This document shows, piece by piece, positions 51,519 through 60,956 of a stretch of 64,000 nt of DNA. The notes under the pieces were generated by a model. That model was not told where the DNA came from and searched no databases. It saw nothing but the letters and a program-made list of their open reading frames with translations. How positions within the stretch are numbered: the stretch's first letter is position 1; each line of letters opens with the position of its first letter. The translations under genes and the position numbers were made by a program. This DNA is from Olivibacter sitiensis DSM 17696. GTDB taxonomy: Bacteria > Bacteroidota > Bacteroidia > Sphingobacteriales > Sphingobacteriaceae. Location of the stretch: assembly GCF_000427965.1 (NCBI RefSeq), contig NZ_ATZA01000001.1, forward strand, positions 1 to 64,000, in the 5' to 3' direction.

Positions 51519-51535
51519 ATTACTTATAAAAGAGA

Positions 51536-52273
51536 ATGATTTTAAAGGCCGAACACTTAGTAAAAAAATATAAACAGCGAACTGTTGTGAATGATGTGTC
51601 TTTTTACGTCTCACAAGGTGAAATTGTTGGTCTTCTAGGGCCTAATGGCGCGGGAAAAACGACATCGTTCTATATGATTGTTGGCCTGATAAAGCCCAAT
51701 GATGGACACGTCATGTTGGATGAAGAGGATATTACGGAAGATCCCATGTATCGCAGGGCACAGAAAGGCATTGGATACTTGGCACAGGAAGCTTCCGTTT
51801 TCAGAAAGCTTTCCGTAGAAGATAACATTATGGCCGTGTTGGAGATTCATCACCACAATAAGGAAGAGCGAAAGCAGCGTCTAGAGGAGTTGATCAATGA
51901 ATTTAGCTTAGGAAGAGTGCGCAAAAATAGGGGAGACCTGCTCTCTGGAGGAGAACGCCGCAGAACGGAAATAGCGCGCGCCCTGGCGGCAAACCCTAAT
52001 TTCATTTTGCTTGACGAACCCTTTGCTGGTGTGGATCCGATAGCTGTAGAAGAAATACAGACGATAATTTATAAATTAAAGCACCGGAATATAGGTATAC
52101 TCATAACGGATCACAACGTGCAGGAAACCTTGTCCATTACCGATAGGGCTTATTTGCTTACTGAAGGAAAGATTATGCTAGCCGGTACGCCAGAAGAGAT
52201 TGCGGTCAATGAAATGGCAAAAACTTATTATCTGGGGCAACACTTTGAGTTGAAGCGGAAGAAATTGGGGTGA
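51536..52273 (+). CDS. lptB: Lipopolysaccharide export ABC transporter ATP-binding protein
   Basis: 245 residues. Walker [18 protein letters not shown], signature [17 protein letters not shown], Walker [21 protein letters not shown] and H-loop [10 protein letters not shown] match LptB closely, including the [20 protein letters not shown] block. It powers LPS extraction by LptFG from the inner membrane. It is 17 bases after recJ. Confidence 0.95.
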   Translation: MILKAEHLVKKYKQRTVVNDVSFYVSQGEIVGLLGPNGAGKTTSFYMIVGLIKPNDGHVMLDEEDITEDPMYRRAQKGIGYLAQEASVFRKLSVEDNIMAVLEIHHHNKEERKQRLEELINEFSLGRVRKNRGDLLSGGERRRTEIARALAANPNFILLDEPFAGVDPIAVEEIQTIIYKLKHRNIGILITDHNVQETLSITDRAYLLTEGKIMLAGTPEEIAVNEMAKTYYLGQHFELKRKKLG

Positions 52274-52373
52274 CTTTTGAGTTGCCAGTTGTGCGATCTA
52301 TAGATGTCCTAGGCTTTGGTCTTTAAGCTTTGGTCTTTATTTCTAACTTTGACTTTTTAATTTTGACTTAAAC
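52274..52373 (+). repeat. Both intergenic word families before the GH3 gene
   Basis: Right after lptB comes GAGTTGCCAGTTGTGCG, a copy of the AACTCACAACTGGC family. It is followed by CTTTGGTCTTTAAGCTTTGG (a tandem pair) and the T-rich tract TTTCTAACTTTGACTTTTTA then ATTTTGACTTAAAC ending just before ATG 52378. It is the fifth sense-strand T-rich tract. Confidence 0.55.
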
Positions 52374-52377
52374 GTAT

Positions 52378-53892
52378 ATGGCCTTAGTCAATTCAATCAT
52401 CACATGGATCATGAAGAAAAGGATCCATCAGATTGAGCTTTTCATGAAATACCCGCACGATGTGCAGGAAGAATGGTTTCAGAGTCTCATATCTACCGCG
52501 CAAGCTACGGAATGGGGCAAGGAGTACGACTATGAGTCCATACTCTCTCCAGAGGTTTTCAAGGAGCGGGTGCCTATTCAGGATTATAATTCGTTGAAGC
52601 CCTATATTGACCGCATGATCCGTGGAGAGCAGAATATCCTGTGGCCTTCCACCATCAAATGGTTCGCCAAATCCTCGGGCACCACCTCAGACAGGAGCAA
52701 ATTTATACCCGTGAGCGAAGAAGCTCTGGAAGACTGCCACTATCAAGGGGGGAAGGACATGATTTCCATCTACTGTCATAACAGGCCCGAGTCGCAGATA
52801 TTTACCGGAAAAGGAATCGTACTTGGAGGAAGTCACAAGATCAATACCATTGGCAATGGGGAGAGCAGCTCGGGCGACCTTTCGGCCATTCTGATCAGCA
52901 ACCTGCCCTTTTGGGCTGAAATGATGCGCACGCCCGATATCGAAACGACGCTGAACCCCAATTTTGAGGAAAAGCTGGAGAAAATGGCCCACCTCACCAT
53001 TAAGGAAAACGTTACCAATCTTTCAGGTGTGCCCACATGGAATGTGATCTTGGCACAAAGGGTGCTGGAAATCACCGGAAAGGACAACCTGTTGGAAATA
53101 TGGCCCAATCTGGAGCTATACCTGCACGGAGGAGTTAGCTTCAAGCCGTATAGGGAGCAGTTCAGGAAGTTTATTCCCTCGGATAATATGTATTACCTGG
53201 AGAATTACAATGCCTCGGAGGGCTATTTTGGTATTCAGGATCAGGCCGATTCCGATGAATTGCTGCTGATGCTTGATTATGGGATTTATTATGAATTTCT
53301 CCCCATGGAGCATATTCTTGATGAAAACCCCAAGACATGCGGCTTGCACGAGGTGGAGCTCGATAAGAATTATGCGCTTATCATTTCCACCAATGCGGGG
53401 CTTTGGCGCTATATGATAGGCGATACCATTAAATTTACTTCCCTGAGCCCCTTTCGCATCCAGATAACGGGCAGGACCAAGCATTTTATCAATACTTTTG
53501 GCGAAGAGCTCATCGTAGATAATGCCGACGATGCCCTTCGCGCTGCCAGTCTAGCTACTGATGCCATTGTGGGCGACTATACCGCAGGGCCAGTCTATTT
53601 TCACGACAAGCAGGCGGGGGCGCACGAATGGATTATCGAATTCACCCAAGACCCCAACGATATGGGTAAATTTAAGGAAGTGCTCGACAATACCTTGCGC
53701 GAGGTTAACTCGGACTATGACGCCAAGCGAAATAACAACCTCGCTCTTTCCGAACCTATTGTCCACGTGGCACCAGCTGGCACGTTTTATGCCTGGATGA
53801 AGCAAAGAGGTAAGCTGGGCGGTCAAAATAAAGTGCCTCGCCTGGCAAATGAAAGAACCTATCTGGAACAGTTGCTGCCACTTTTGAAATAG
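52378..53892 (+). CDS. GH3 auxin-responsive-promoter-family acyl-adenylate protein
   Basis: 504 residues. GH3-family motifs: WFAKSSGTTSDRSKFIPVSE (ATP/acyl site), YLHGGVSFKPYREQF, NYNASEGYFGIQ, TNAGLWRYMIGDTIKFTS and TGRTKHFINTFGEELIVDNA. Plant relatives join amino acids to jasmonate or auxin. Bacteroidota copies are widespread, with unknown substrate, and presumably activate a carboxylic acid by adenylation. No domain is missing. Confidence 0.93.
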   Translation: MALVNSIITWIMKKRIHQIELFMKYPHDVQEEWFQSLISTAQATEWGKEYDYESILSPEVFKERVPIQDYNSLKPYIDRMIRGEQNILWPSTIKWFAKSSGTTSDRSKFIPVSEEALEDCHYQGGKDMISIYCHNRPESQIFTGKGIVLGGSHKINTIGNGESSSGDLSAILISNLPFWAEMMRTPDIETTLNPNFEEKLEKMAHLTIKENVTNLSGVPTWNVILAQRVLEITGKDNLLEIWPNLELYLHGGVSFKPYREQFRKFIPSDNMYYLENYNASEGYFGIQDQADSDELLLMLDYGIYYEFLPMEHILDENPKTCGLHEVELDKNYALIISTNAGLWRYMIGDTIKFTSLSPFRIQITGRTKHFINTFGEELIVDNADDALRAASLATDAIVGDYTAGPVYFHDKQAGAHEWIIEFTQDPNDMGKFKEVLDNTLREVNSDYDAKRNNNLALSEPIVHVAPAGTFYAWMKQRGKLGGQNKVPRLANERTYLEQLLPLLK

Positions 53893-53917
53893 TTTCTTCG
53901 TCGCTAGTGTGCCCATG

Positions 53918-53942
53918 CAACTGACAATTGGTAACTCACAAC
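53918..53942. repeat. AACTCACAACT-type repeat between convergent genes
   Basis: CAACTGACAATTGGTAACTC then ACAACT lies between the GH3 gene and the DUF58 gene, which converge. Same family as the repeats in the threonine operon. Confidence 0.45.
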
Positions 53943-53945
53943 TAA

Positions 53946-55292
53946 TTAAATAGCTTGCTTAGCTTTCAATTCCAGGTACTTATTGATGGTATTAATGGTG
54001 AGCATCTCTGGAGGGGTGAGAATAGACTGAATGCCGTGGCGAAGTAGTTCCTTGCTGATCAGCTTTTTCTCGTAGATGAATTTCTCGGCGATGGTTTTGT
54101 GATAGGCCTCTCTAAGGCTATGAGATGCCTTGCCGCTCATATTGCTGAGTTCCGTATTTTCGAAAAAGACCACTATCAGTAGGTGGAATTTGGCCATGCC
54201 CTTCAGATAGGGCAATTGCCTGTTCAGTGCAGACATACTCTCGAAATTTGTAAAGAATAGCAAAAGACTGCGCTGGTGGATATGCCTGCGGATATTGGCA
54301 TAGAGCAGTTCCATGTTGCTTTCCAGGTATCGTGTCTTCTCCTTGTACAGCACATTCATGATGCGCTGCAATTGCGAAGTCTTGTTGTCGGCCGCGACCA
54401 ATGTGCCCATGCGTTCCGATATCGTGATAAGTCCCGTCTTGTCTTCCTTTTTGAGTACGACCCGTGAAAGTGCCAAGGAGGCATTGATGGCATAATCGAG
54501 CAAACTCAATCCATAGAAAGGCATTCGCATGGCTCTCGACTTATCGATGATGCTATAGACGTGCTGGGCCTTTTCGTCTATATAAGAGTTGACCATAAGG
54601 TTACCTTGCCTGGCAGTGGCTTTCCAGTTGACCGTCCTATAGTCATCGCCTTTTACATAGTTCTTTATCTGGTCAAACTCCATGCTATGCCCTAATCGGC
54701 GTATCTTTTTGATGCCATAATCGCTTAGCCGATTGGAGATGGCCATCAGTTCATATTGGCGCAAATAAAGGAAAGAAGGGTATACGGGAACCGTTTTGCC
54801 CATATCATAATTAAAGCGCCTTTGAACAAAACCGATGGTCGATTTTACGTATAACCTCAAGCTGCCAAAGCTATACTCGCCCCGCTTGGTGGGCCGTAAG
54901 GTGTAAGCGATGGATTTGGTTTTCTTGGTCCCTAGGTGAGTGCTTTCCCACATGTTCCTTTTCTGGAACTGCTCGGGAACCTCATCTATGATACCTATCT
55001 GTACGTTAAAAGGATAAAGATTGGATAGCTCTATGCGTACCTCGTTCTCGTCCGAATTGCTCAGTCTTTCTGGGCATACCCGCCTTCCCAATACCTTTCC
55101 TCGTTTTTGGAACAGGAGAAATAAATCCAGGACTAGGGCAAGCACGATGCTAAAAAACATTAAAAAAGGCAAGGTACTCAGCCATGGATAAAAAAAGGAA
55201 AGGATAAACAACACGACATTGCCGCCCAGCAGCCAAAAAAGGCGTGGGCAGAGAAACAGGTCGGTATAAAACAGGTTAAAGGCTTTCTTCAT
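53946..55292 (-). CDS. DUF58 domain-containing protein
   Basis: 448 residues. Two N-terminal membrane helices (about 15-60) followed by a beta region, then the DUF58 core: VKGDDYRTVNWKATARQGNL and the VWA-like part with IDKSRAMRMPFYGLSLLDYA. The family is always linked to MoxR ATPases, here directly upstream, and may be a client or partner that the ATPase remodels. Part of a six-gene minus-strand operon. Confidence 0.93.
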   Translation of the reverse strand: MKKAFNLFYTDLFLCPRLFWLLGGNVVLFILSFFYPWLSTLPFLMFFSIVLALVLDLFLLFQKRGKVLGRRVCPERLSNSDENEVRIELSNLYPFNVQIGIIDEVPEQFQKRNMWESTHLGTKKTKSIAYTLRPTKRGEYSFGSLRLYVKSTIGFVQRRFNYDMGKTVPVYPSFLYLRQYELMAISNRLSDYGIKKIRRLGHSMEFDQIKNYVKGDDYRTVNWKATARQGNLMVNSYIDEKAQHVYSIIDKSRAMRMPFYGLSLLDYAINASLALSRVVLKKEDKTGLITISERMGTLVAADNKTSQLQRIMNVLYKEKTRYLESNMELLYANIRRHIHQRSLLLFFTNFESMSALNRQLPYLKGMAKFHLLIVVFFENTELSNMSGKASHSLREAYHKTIAEKFIYEKKLISKELLRHGIQSILTPPEMLTINTINKYLELKAKQAI

Positions 55293-55309
55293 CGCTATCG
55301 TCCCTTTGC

Positions 55310-56284
55310 TTATCTGGGTACTTCCATGTTCTTGATGATACCGTTTATGACGTCATCGGGCAATACACCCTCCATTTCCTTTTCCGGCTGCAGCATGATG
55401 CGGTGGCGCAGCACTGATGGCGCCACGAAAGCGATGTCGTCTGGCGTCACAAAATCGCGATCACGCATGGCGGCAATAGCCTTGGCGCTGTTCACAATAG
55501 CCAGGGAGGCCCGTGGAGACGCCCCAAGGTATAGCGACTTGTTGTTTCGTGTTTGATGGACCAATTTGGCTACGTATTCCAAGAGCTTATCTTCTACGTG
55601 AAGTTCCTTGACCATTTTTCGGTATTCCCTGATCTGTGCGATACTGAGTACGGGATCAACGCTTGCCAGCGATTCTTTGGTGGACTGCTGATGATGCATA
55701 GTCAGTATTTGGGTTTCCTCCACTAGGGAAGGATAATCCACTTCTATCTTGAACAGAAAACGGTCCAATTGCGCTTCCGGAAGGCGATAAGTGCCTTCTT
55801 GCTCCACCGGGTTTTGCGTGGCCAGCACAATAAAGGGCTCGTCAAGCAGGTAGGTGGTCCCGTCTATGGTGATCTGTCTTTCTTCCATGACCTCAAAGAG
55901 GGCCGACTGGGTTTTTGCAGGGGCACGGTTTATTTCGTCTACGAGCACTACATGGCCAAATATGGGGCCACGGCGAAACTCAAAGGAGGTATTGGAAGGG
56001 TTGAATATGGAAGTTCCCAATACATCGGCAGGCATCAGATCGGGCGTAAATTGAATACGGCTAAAGGTTGCCGCTATGCATTGTGCCAGCAGCTTGGCGC
56101 TTAAGGTCTTGGCAACACCTGGCACCCCTTCTATCAACAAGTGTCCGTCGGCCAATATGCCTGCCAGCAGTAAATCTATTAGGTTGTCTTGACCTACAAC
56201 CACTTTCGCCACCTGTCCTTTAATTTGCTGTATGGAGTGCTGCAAGGCACTTAGGTCTTTTCTTTTTTCAAATTCTTGTTCCAT
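55310..56284 (-). CDS. MoxR-family AAA+ ATPase
   Basis: 324 residues. Walker A GVPGVAKTLSAKLLAQ, Walker B VVLVDEINRAPAKTQSALFE, sensor 1 LATQNPVEQEGTYRLPEAQ, and arginine finger/lid region with GASPRASLAIVNSAKAIAA. MoxR ATPases act as chaperones for metal or protein-complex assembly with VWA/DUF58 partners. Overlaps the preceding DUF4350 gene by 34 bases. Confidence 0.96.
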   Translation of the reverse strand: MEQEFEKRKDLSALQHSIQQIKGQVAKVVVGQDNLIDLLLAGILADGHLLIEGVPGVAKTLSAKLLAQCIAATFSRIQFTPDLMPADVLGTSIFNPSNTSFEFRRGPIFGHVVLVDEINRAPAKTQSALFEVMEERQITIDGTTYLLDEPFIVLATQNPVEQEGTYRLPEAQLDRFLFKIEVDYPSLVEETQILTMHHQQSTKESLASVDPVLSIAQIREYRKMVKELHVEDKLLEYVAKLVHQTRNNKSLYLGASPRASLAIVNSAKAIAAMRDRDFVTPDDIAFVAPSVLRHRIMLQPEKEMEGVLPDDVINGIIKNMEVPR

Positions 56285-57468
56285 ATGATTATTTTGGATT
56301 GTTGGTAGAAGCTGTCTATATCATTGCTAAAGGCTATCAATTCATCATCATTGGGGTATTTGCCCTTGTTTATCTCATCTATTTCTTTGCAAATACGAGC
56401 AATGAGTGTGGTATCCACCCCGGATCTTGCGGCTAAGGTACTGATAAACTCGCGGTTCATATGATTGGTCCTCAGGCCATAGTTGCTACGGATGTTTTCC
56501 ATAAAATAAACCGTTTTTTTATGGGCAATATCTTTGTTGTTGTGCTGCTGTACATAAATATCCCCTATCACCCTGATAAACTCCAATGTGGTATTGGGCA
56601 TAGGATCTTTTATGGGGATGATTCTTTGACGGCGCTTCATGTCGTATATTACGAACAAAATGACCGCTATGAGCGCGATATAATATGCCCAGCTAAGCGA
56701 GGTGTACCGGTAGAGCACCGAAAACAGGTCTGTGTCGCCTTCTCTGCCCCTAGTCTGAAACTCGTCCAGCAGCAGTGGCCGGTGCTTGGCTATGTAGCTC
56801 AGGGCTTTTGCGGCAAAGTCCATGCCCCTTGGCTGCAATAGGGCGTAGTTACTGAAAAAATCTGGAGAGGACATGAAATAAAAATTGCCCAAACCGTGGT
56901 TTATCTTGATGAAGATGGGATCACCATTTGCATTGGTGGCAAGGACGGAAGTGCTTGTCGTATCAATTTCTCCAAAGTAGCTATTGCCCAAGTTATGGTC
57001 GTATACGTAAGGTTGCTCTTGATGGAAATGGGAGTTGGTGAAGTTAAACTTCGAGGAGGGACCTTCAAAAGGACTGTTGTTGAATTTGATGGTGACCTTT
57101 AGGGAGTCCAATATGGCTTTGGGCAAGCGTTTTGTGGCCAAGAAAATGTCGTTTCCCTGTTTCATGGCCCTTTTGGCTATGCTGTATTCTGTTTCGCTCA
57201 TTGTCACCTCTGGTGCAATGATAAGTAGATTGAAGTGTTGATCGTATTGTTGTTGGATGGTTTGATACAGTGATTTTCTAGACAGGCGGACCTTGTCGCT
57301 GTGTTGTTGCGTTAACTCCTTATACAAGATATAGGTGCCAAAGGGGATTTTGTCCGTCCGCTTGAAACTGGGTGTCCAGTCAATGCGGCTGGGCATCCTA
57401 TATTGCACGTAGAGATATGCTAGGAGCAGCAGGGATAAAGATATGATATAGATCCTGAGGCCTTTCAT
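56251..57468 (-). CDS. DUF4350 domain membrane protein
   Basis: 405 residues. One N-terminal helix (IYIISLSLLLLAYLYVQYRM) and a second near 265-285 (WAYYIALIAVILFVIY). The periplasmic part (about 30-255) fits DUF4350: TDKIPFGTYILYKELTQQHS, NLLIIAPEVTMSETEYSIAK. The cytoplasmic tail is charged. The family occurs with DUF58-MoxR-DUF4129 genes. It overlaps both neighbours, the DUF4129 gene by 4 bases (ATGA). Confidence 0.87.
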   Translation of the reverse strand: MKGLRIYIISLSLLLLAYLYVQYRMPSRIDWTPSFKRTDKIPFGTYILYKELTQQHSDKVRLSRKSLYQTIQQQYDQHFNLLIIAPEVTMSETEYSIAKRAMKQGNDIFLATKRLPKAILDSLKVTIKFNNSPFEGPSSKFNFTNSHFHQEQPYVYDHNLGNSYFGEIDTTSTSVLATNANGDPIFIKINHGLGNFYFMSSPDFFSNYALLQPRGMDFAAKALSYIAKHRPLLLDEFQTRGREGDTDLFSVLYRYTSLSWAYYIALIAVILFVIYDMKRRQRIIPIKDPMPNTTLEFIRVIGDIYVQQHNNKDIAHKKTVYFMENIRSNYGLRTNHMNREFISTLAARSGVDTTLIARICKEIDEINKGKYPNDDELIAFSNDIDSFYQQSKIIIWNKNLKKEKT

Positions 57469-58202
57469 TTAACAGTGCTATTGAAGGTAGTGAACTCCTG
57501 TTGCAACTGGGCAAACCGTTCCGAAGATACCGGGAAGCCACCGTACCAGGTAAATTCAAATTGCCTGGTAAGGCGAGAAAAAGGGGCTTTTAGCGTATTT
57601 TGCTTCAGCTCCCGAATATAGGTGCTGTTTGTCTTTCCCGGCTGCCATTCAATCTGCTGCGCATCTGTCAGTGCTTTGAGGCTCTGGAGATAGAGGATAC
57701 GTATGGCCAGCCGGTAATCTGCTTGTTGTAGTGCTGTTTGAAACTCGTGCTCGAAGTCGATTTCATGAATATTTTCTATGTCGGTTTCTACATCATGGGT
57801 CGTTGTACTGTCCTTCTCAAGGAAGCGCATCAAGCTCATGCCATTCATTCTGAGAAGGAGGTACACGAGCGTGATGGCCCCAATCAAAATGAGCCCCCAT
57901 TTGATGATGGGGCCAGTTTCCTTGTTGTCAAATAACACACGGAGCATATCCCATAGCCAAAGCTTCATCTTGTCCCACCAGGATGTGGGAATTTCCTCCT
58001 CCTGATAATGAAACGCAGACTGCTTTAGGTAATTGTCCATATGCGTACTGTCCAGCTGAACCCATTGTTTCACGAATGAGCTGTCGTTCCTTGTAGCATA
58101 CAGTGGCCCAGCCTCGGCTTGAACCTTTGTTGTCCCGAAAAGCAGGGGAAGGAACAGAAAGGCCAAAAGGCGCATAAATATGTAAAAATCACATCTCGAC
58201 AT
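57465..58202 (-). CDS. DUF4129 domain protein
   Basis: About 245 residues from ATG 58202 (MSRCDFYIFMRLLAFLFLPL), preceded by GGCAGG as a possible ribosome site; ATG 58175 is an alternative, and the longer frame overlaps the preceding gene. A signal peptide (LLAFLFLPLLFGTTKVQAEA), one membrane helix (WGLILIGAITLVYLLLRM) and a C-terminal DUF4129 domain (QQADYRLAIRILYLQSLKAL, LTRQFEFTWYGGFPVSSERF) are seen. It belongs to the MoxR cluster. Confidence 0.87.
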   Translation of the reverse strand: MSRCDFYIFMRLLAFLFLPLLFGTTKVQAEAGPLYATRNDSSFVKQWVQLDSTHMDNYLKQSAFHYQEEEIPTSWWDKMKLWLWDMLRVLFDNKETGPIIKWGLILIGAITLVYLLLRMNGMSLMRFLEKDSTTTHDVETDIENIHEIDFEHEFQTALQQADYRLAIRILYLQSLKALTDAQQIEWQPGKTNSTYIRELKQNTLKAPFSRLTRQFEFTWYGGFPVSSERFAQLQQEFTTFNSTVK

Positions 58203-58215
58203 AAACCTGCCAACA

Positions 58216-59103
58216 TTAGTATTCTTCCTTAGGTAGATCGCCGTCACGGCTATCCTCGTCACTGCCAAATCGCTCTATCCTATCCATGAGTCCCACGCTT
58301 TCCTTTTCTTCCCTCAAGGAGAAATAGCATAGTGTAGATGCTATAGACATAAATACATAGGTCAGCTGTCCAAAGGAGGCGATGAGAGAGGCCACGACGG
58401 TGAGCCCGTTTGCAAGCCAGCCCTGGCCTTTAAAAAAGACGCTGAAAATGGTTATGAACATGCTGGGTAACATGAAAATGTACGTACACATGGAGGTTAC
58501 CAAAGTGGCCAAAAGCAGTGTGCCAAAGGTTTTCCACCATTTTTCCCGTATAAGTGTCCTGCCACGGTCGAAAGCACTGCCTATGCCCGTGTTCTCAAAT
58601 ACCATTATCGGATAGGCCAAGGTGAGTATGGGAAATAAATAGATGCCCGGAATAAGACAGAGGAAGATACCGATAAAAATAAGGATACTAAAAGCAATAG
58701 TGGCAAGCAAGTATTTCAAAAAGAGTCCTTTGAAAATGTACCACACATGCTGTATCGTTACTTGATGCCCAGGGTTGTCATCATAGGCTTTCAGGTAGCT
58801 CAAGGTTGCCAAGGTGACGCAAGAAACAGTCAACATGGTGAAGAAGAGATATAGAAAATAAGGAATTCCGAAAAGCAGGGCATTTACATTGCTTCCGTTG
58901 CCCATGCTGCCATATATTTGGATAGCCTGAATCTGATAGATGGAATTGGATGCCCAAGAGCCAAGCATGAATATGCCTGCAAGCACCAGTACGGTGCTAA
59001 ACAGGCTTTTTGGTTGCTGCGAAATAAAAGCAAAGCTATCGCTGATAATCTGTCCGAAATCCCGCTTCTGTCTAAATGCTATTGGTTCCTTGTTCAATGC
59101 CAT
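58216..59103 (-). CDS. Multi-pass membrane protein (DUF4013-like)
   Basis: About 295 residues from ATG 59103 (MALNKEPIAFRQKRDFGQII). Six or so helices. The pattern RDFGQIISDSFAFISQQPKS then LIPGIYLFPILTLAYPIMVF and ENTGIGSAFDRGRTLIREKW resembles membrane proteins of the YciC/DUF4013 kind. The tail is acidic (FGSDEDSRDGDLPKEEY). It sits 2 bases after the SpoIIM gene, in the MoxR operon. Confidence 0.78.
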   Translation of the reverse strand: MALNKEPIAFRQKRDFGQIISDSFAFISQQPKSLFSTVLVLAGIFMLGSWASNSIYQIQAIQIYGSMGNGSNVNALLFGIPYFLYLFFTMLTVSCVTLATLSYLKAYDDNPGHQVTIQHVWYIFKGLFLKYLLATIAFSILIFIGIFLCLIPGIYLFPILTLAYPIMVFENTGIGSAFDRGRTLIREKWWKTFGTLLLATLVTSMCTYIFMLPSMFITIFSVFFKGQGWLANGLTVVASLIASFGQLTYVFMSIASTLCYFSLREEKESVGLMDRIERFGSDEDSRDGDLPKEEY

Positions 59104-59105
59104 GA

Positions 59106-60074
59106 CTATTGTTCGTTTAGGTGATCTATTTTCGTTGTTTTCAGGTATATCTTCCTTGGGTATACGGCCACATACCAAATGATGAAGGCGGCCGAAGAAA
59201 GCAGGATGAACGCACTAAGCCACGTGGGCATTTCCGTATGTCTGGTGACAAAAGATTCCAGCAGTGCCGCGATAATGAAAACTGGAACTAGGCCTATGAT
59301 CATCTTGATCCCTTCTTTCGCTGCCTGTTTAACGGCGTATAAACGGGTATAGGTTCGTGGAAAGAGCAGCCCTTTGCCCAGCACCAGACCGGCCGCGCCA
59401 GACACGATGATGGCGGCTATCTCCAAGGTGCCGTGTATCCAGATAACGAGTACCGATTCGACACCAAGCTGATGGCTGTAAAAGAAATACTGGAATGCAC
59501 CCAACATGACGCCGTTATATACGAGCAATACTACGGTGCCTACCCCTCCCAATATACCCAAGAGGAACGCAAAGAAAGACACCTTGACATTGTTTGATGC
59601 AATGAGGAGGAACATGGGCAAGGGATCCATTGAACTGTAAACTCCGAATGGCTGGCCCTTTGCGATGTTGTCCAGTGTCATATCTACATAAGCGTCGCCC
59701 AAAATGAGGCGCACGAAGGTGTCATCGAGTGCCGATGACAGCAAGCCAATGAGAAAGAAAATGCAAAAAGAGACAAAGGCATAGAGCAATTGCTTTCTGC
59801 TATGATAAAACACCAAAGGCAGTTCTTCTTTCCAAAAACGCAGTAACCGGTCTTTTTTTTCCGGTTTTGTTTTGTATATGGCTTGATGCAACCGATAGGC
59901 CAATCCATTTAGGTAGCTGGTCGTTTTGGACTTAGGATAAAATGTTTTGGCAAAGGAGAGATCGTCCGTCACTTCGATAAAACGCGATGCTATCTCATCT
60001 GGATTTTCGGTAGGGATCGATTCGTAATTTTCCCATTTCGAGGTGTTTTTTTTTACAAAAAGAGCTTCTCTCAT
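59106..60074 (-). CDS. Stage II sporulation protein M-like membrane protein
   Basis: About 322 residues from ATG 60074 (MREALFVKKNTSKWENYESI). The SpoIIM family pattern is visible: five helices in the second half, FFAFLLGILGGVGTVVLLVY, NGVMLGAFQYFF, WIHGTLEIAAIIVSGAAGLV and LGKGLLFP. In non-spore-formers such proteins are found with RDD and MoxR genes, as here, with the RDD gene divergent from it. Function unknown. Confidence 0.9.
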   Translation of the reverse strand: MREALFVKKNTSKWENYESIPTENPDEIASRFIEVTDDLSFAKTFYPKSKTTSYLNGLAYRLHQAIYKTKPEKKDRLLRFWKEELPLVFYHSRKQLLYAFVSFCIFFLIGLLSSALDDTFVRLILGDAYVDMTLDNIAKGQPFGVYSSMDPLPMFLLIASNNVKVSFFAFLLGILGGVGTVVLLVYNGVMLGAFQYFFYSHQLGVESVLVIWIHGTLEIAAIIVSGAAGLVLGKGLLFPRTYTRLYAVKQAAKEGIKMIIGLVPVFIIAALLESFVTRHTEMPTWLSAFILLSSAAFIIWYVAVYPRKIYLKTTKIDHLNEQ

Positions 60075-60190
60075 ACCTGGGCAAATCTTGTTTATGTACT
60101 TTTGGCTTATGGGTAAATATGGCATAAAAATAAAAAAAATATCTATAGATTTAGGGCATCTTTTATATTTTAGCATGAATTTCCCCTTGC

Positions 60191-60925
60191 ATGAATACGA
60201 TTAGTGTCAATACTACTCAAAATGTTTCCATAGCTTATGACGTTGCCGGAATAGGCGAGCGGTTTTGGGCTCGTTTGATAGACTTTGGTTTCATGGTCGT
60301 TGTGTTTATGTTCTTTGGCCTCATAGCCAGTTTTATGGAAGGTTATATTGGGAGGTGGGTTACCTATACCGTGTCCGGGCTATTGATGGTCACCTTTGTG
60401 TTCTATGATTTTATAGCCGAGTATTTCTACAATGGGCAAAGTGCCGGAAAATACCTGATGAAAATCAGGGTTATTAGCTTGGATGGCTATCAGCCCAGTG
60501 TGGGGCAATATCTTTTGCGATGGGCCTTCCGTTTTGTGGATTTTACCATTTCCATGCAAGTTGGCGGACTTATTGCTGCGGCTATCACGCCGAACAAGCA
60601 ACGTATTGGGGATATCGTAGCGGGAACTACCGTTATTCGCACGGTACCGAGGGCCAAATTGGAAGATGTGGCCTTCGTGCAAAATGAAGAGACGGAAAGC
60701 TATGTGCCACGCTTCCCTGATGTGATAGCACTGAATGATGGAGAAATCGGATTGATACATGAGGTGATTACCGATTTCAACAGCTCGGGAAACAACCTAT
60801 TGGTCTATAAAATGGCTGTAAAAGTTCAAAAAGCATTGCACCTGGATCAGCCGCAAGACCTGGATGAGCTTGCTTTCTTGAAACAGGTGGTAAAGGACTA
60901 TGCTTTCCTTACGTCTAGGGAGTAA
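60191..60925 (+). CDS. RDD family membrane protein
   Basis: 244 residues. The RDD domain covers about 15-155: GERFWARLIDFGFMVVVFMF, three helices, YNGQSAGKYLMKIRVISLDG and RIGDIVAGTTVIR. The C-terminal about 85 residues are cytoplasmic and helical. It diverges from the SpoIIM gene (about 116 bases between starts), the pairing known in many genomes, and likely shares a regulatory region. Confidence 0.93.
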   Translation: MNTISVNTTQNVSIAYDVAGIGERFWARLIDFGFMVVVFMFFGLIASFMEGYIGRWVTYTVSGLLMVTFVFYDFIAEYFYNGQSAGKYLMKIRVISLDGYQPSVGQYLLRWAFRFVDFTISMQVGGLIAAAITPNKQRIGDIVAGTTVIRTVPRAKLEDVAFVQNEETESYVPRFPDVIALNDGEIGLIHEVITDFNSSGNNLLVYKMAVKVQKALHLDQPQDLDELAFLKQVVKDYAFLTSRE

Positions 60926-60956
60926 GGATATGGAAGATGTCTACAGCCGCCTATTG

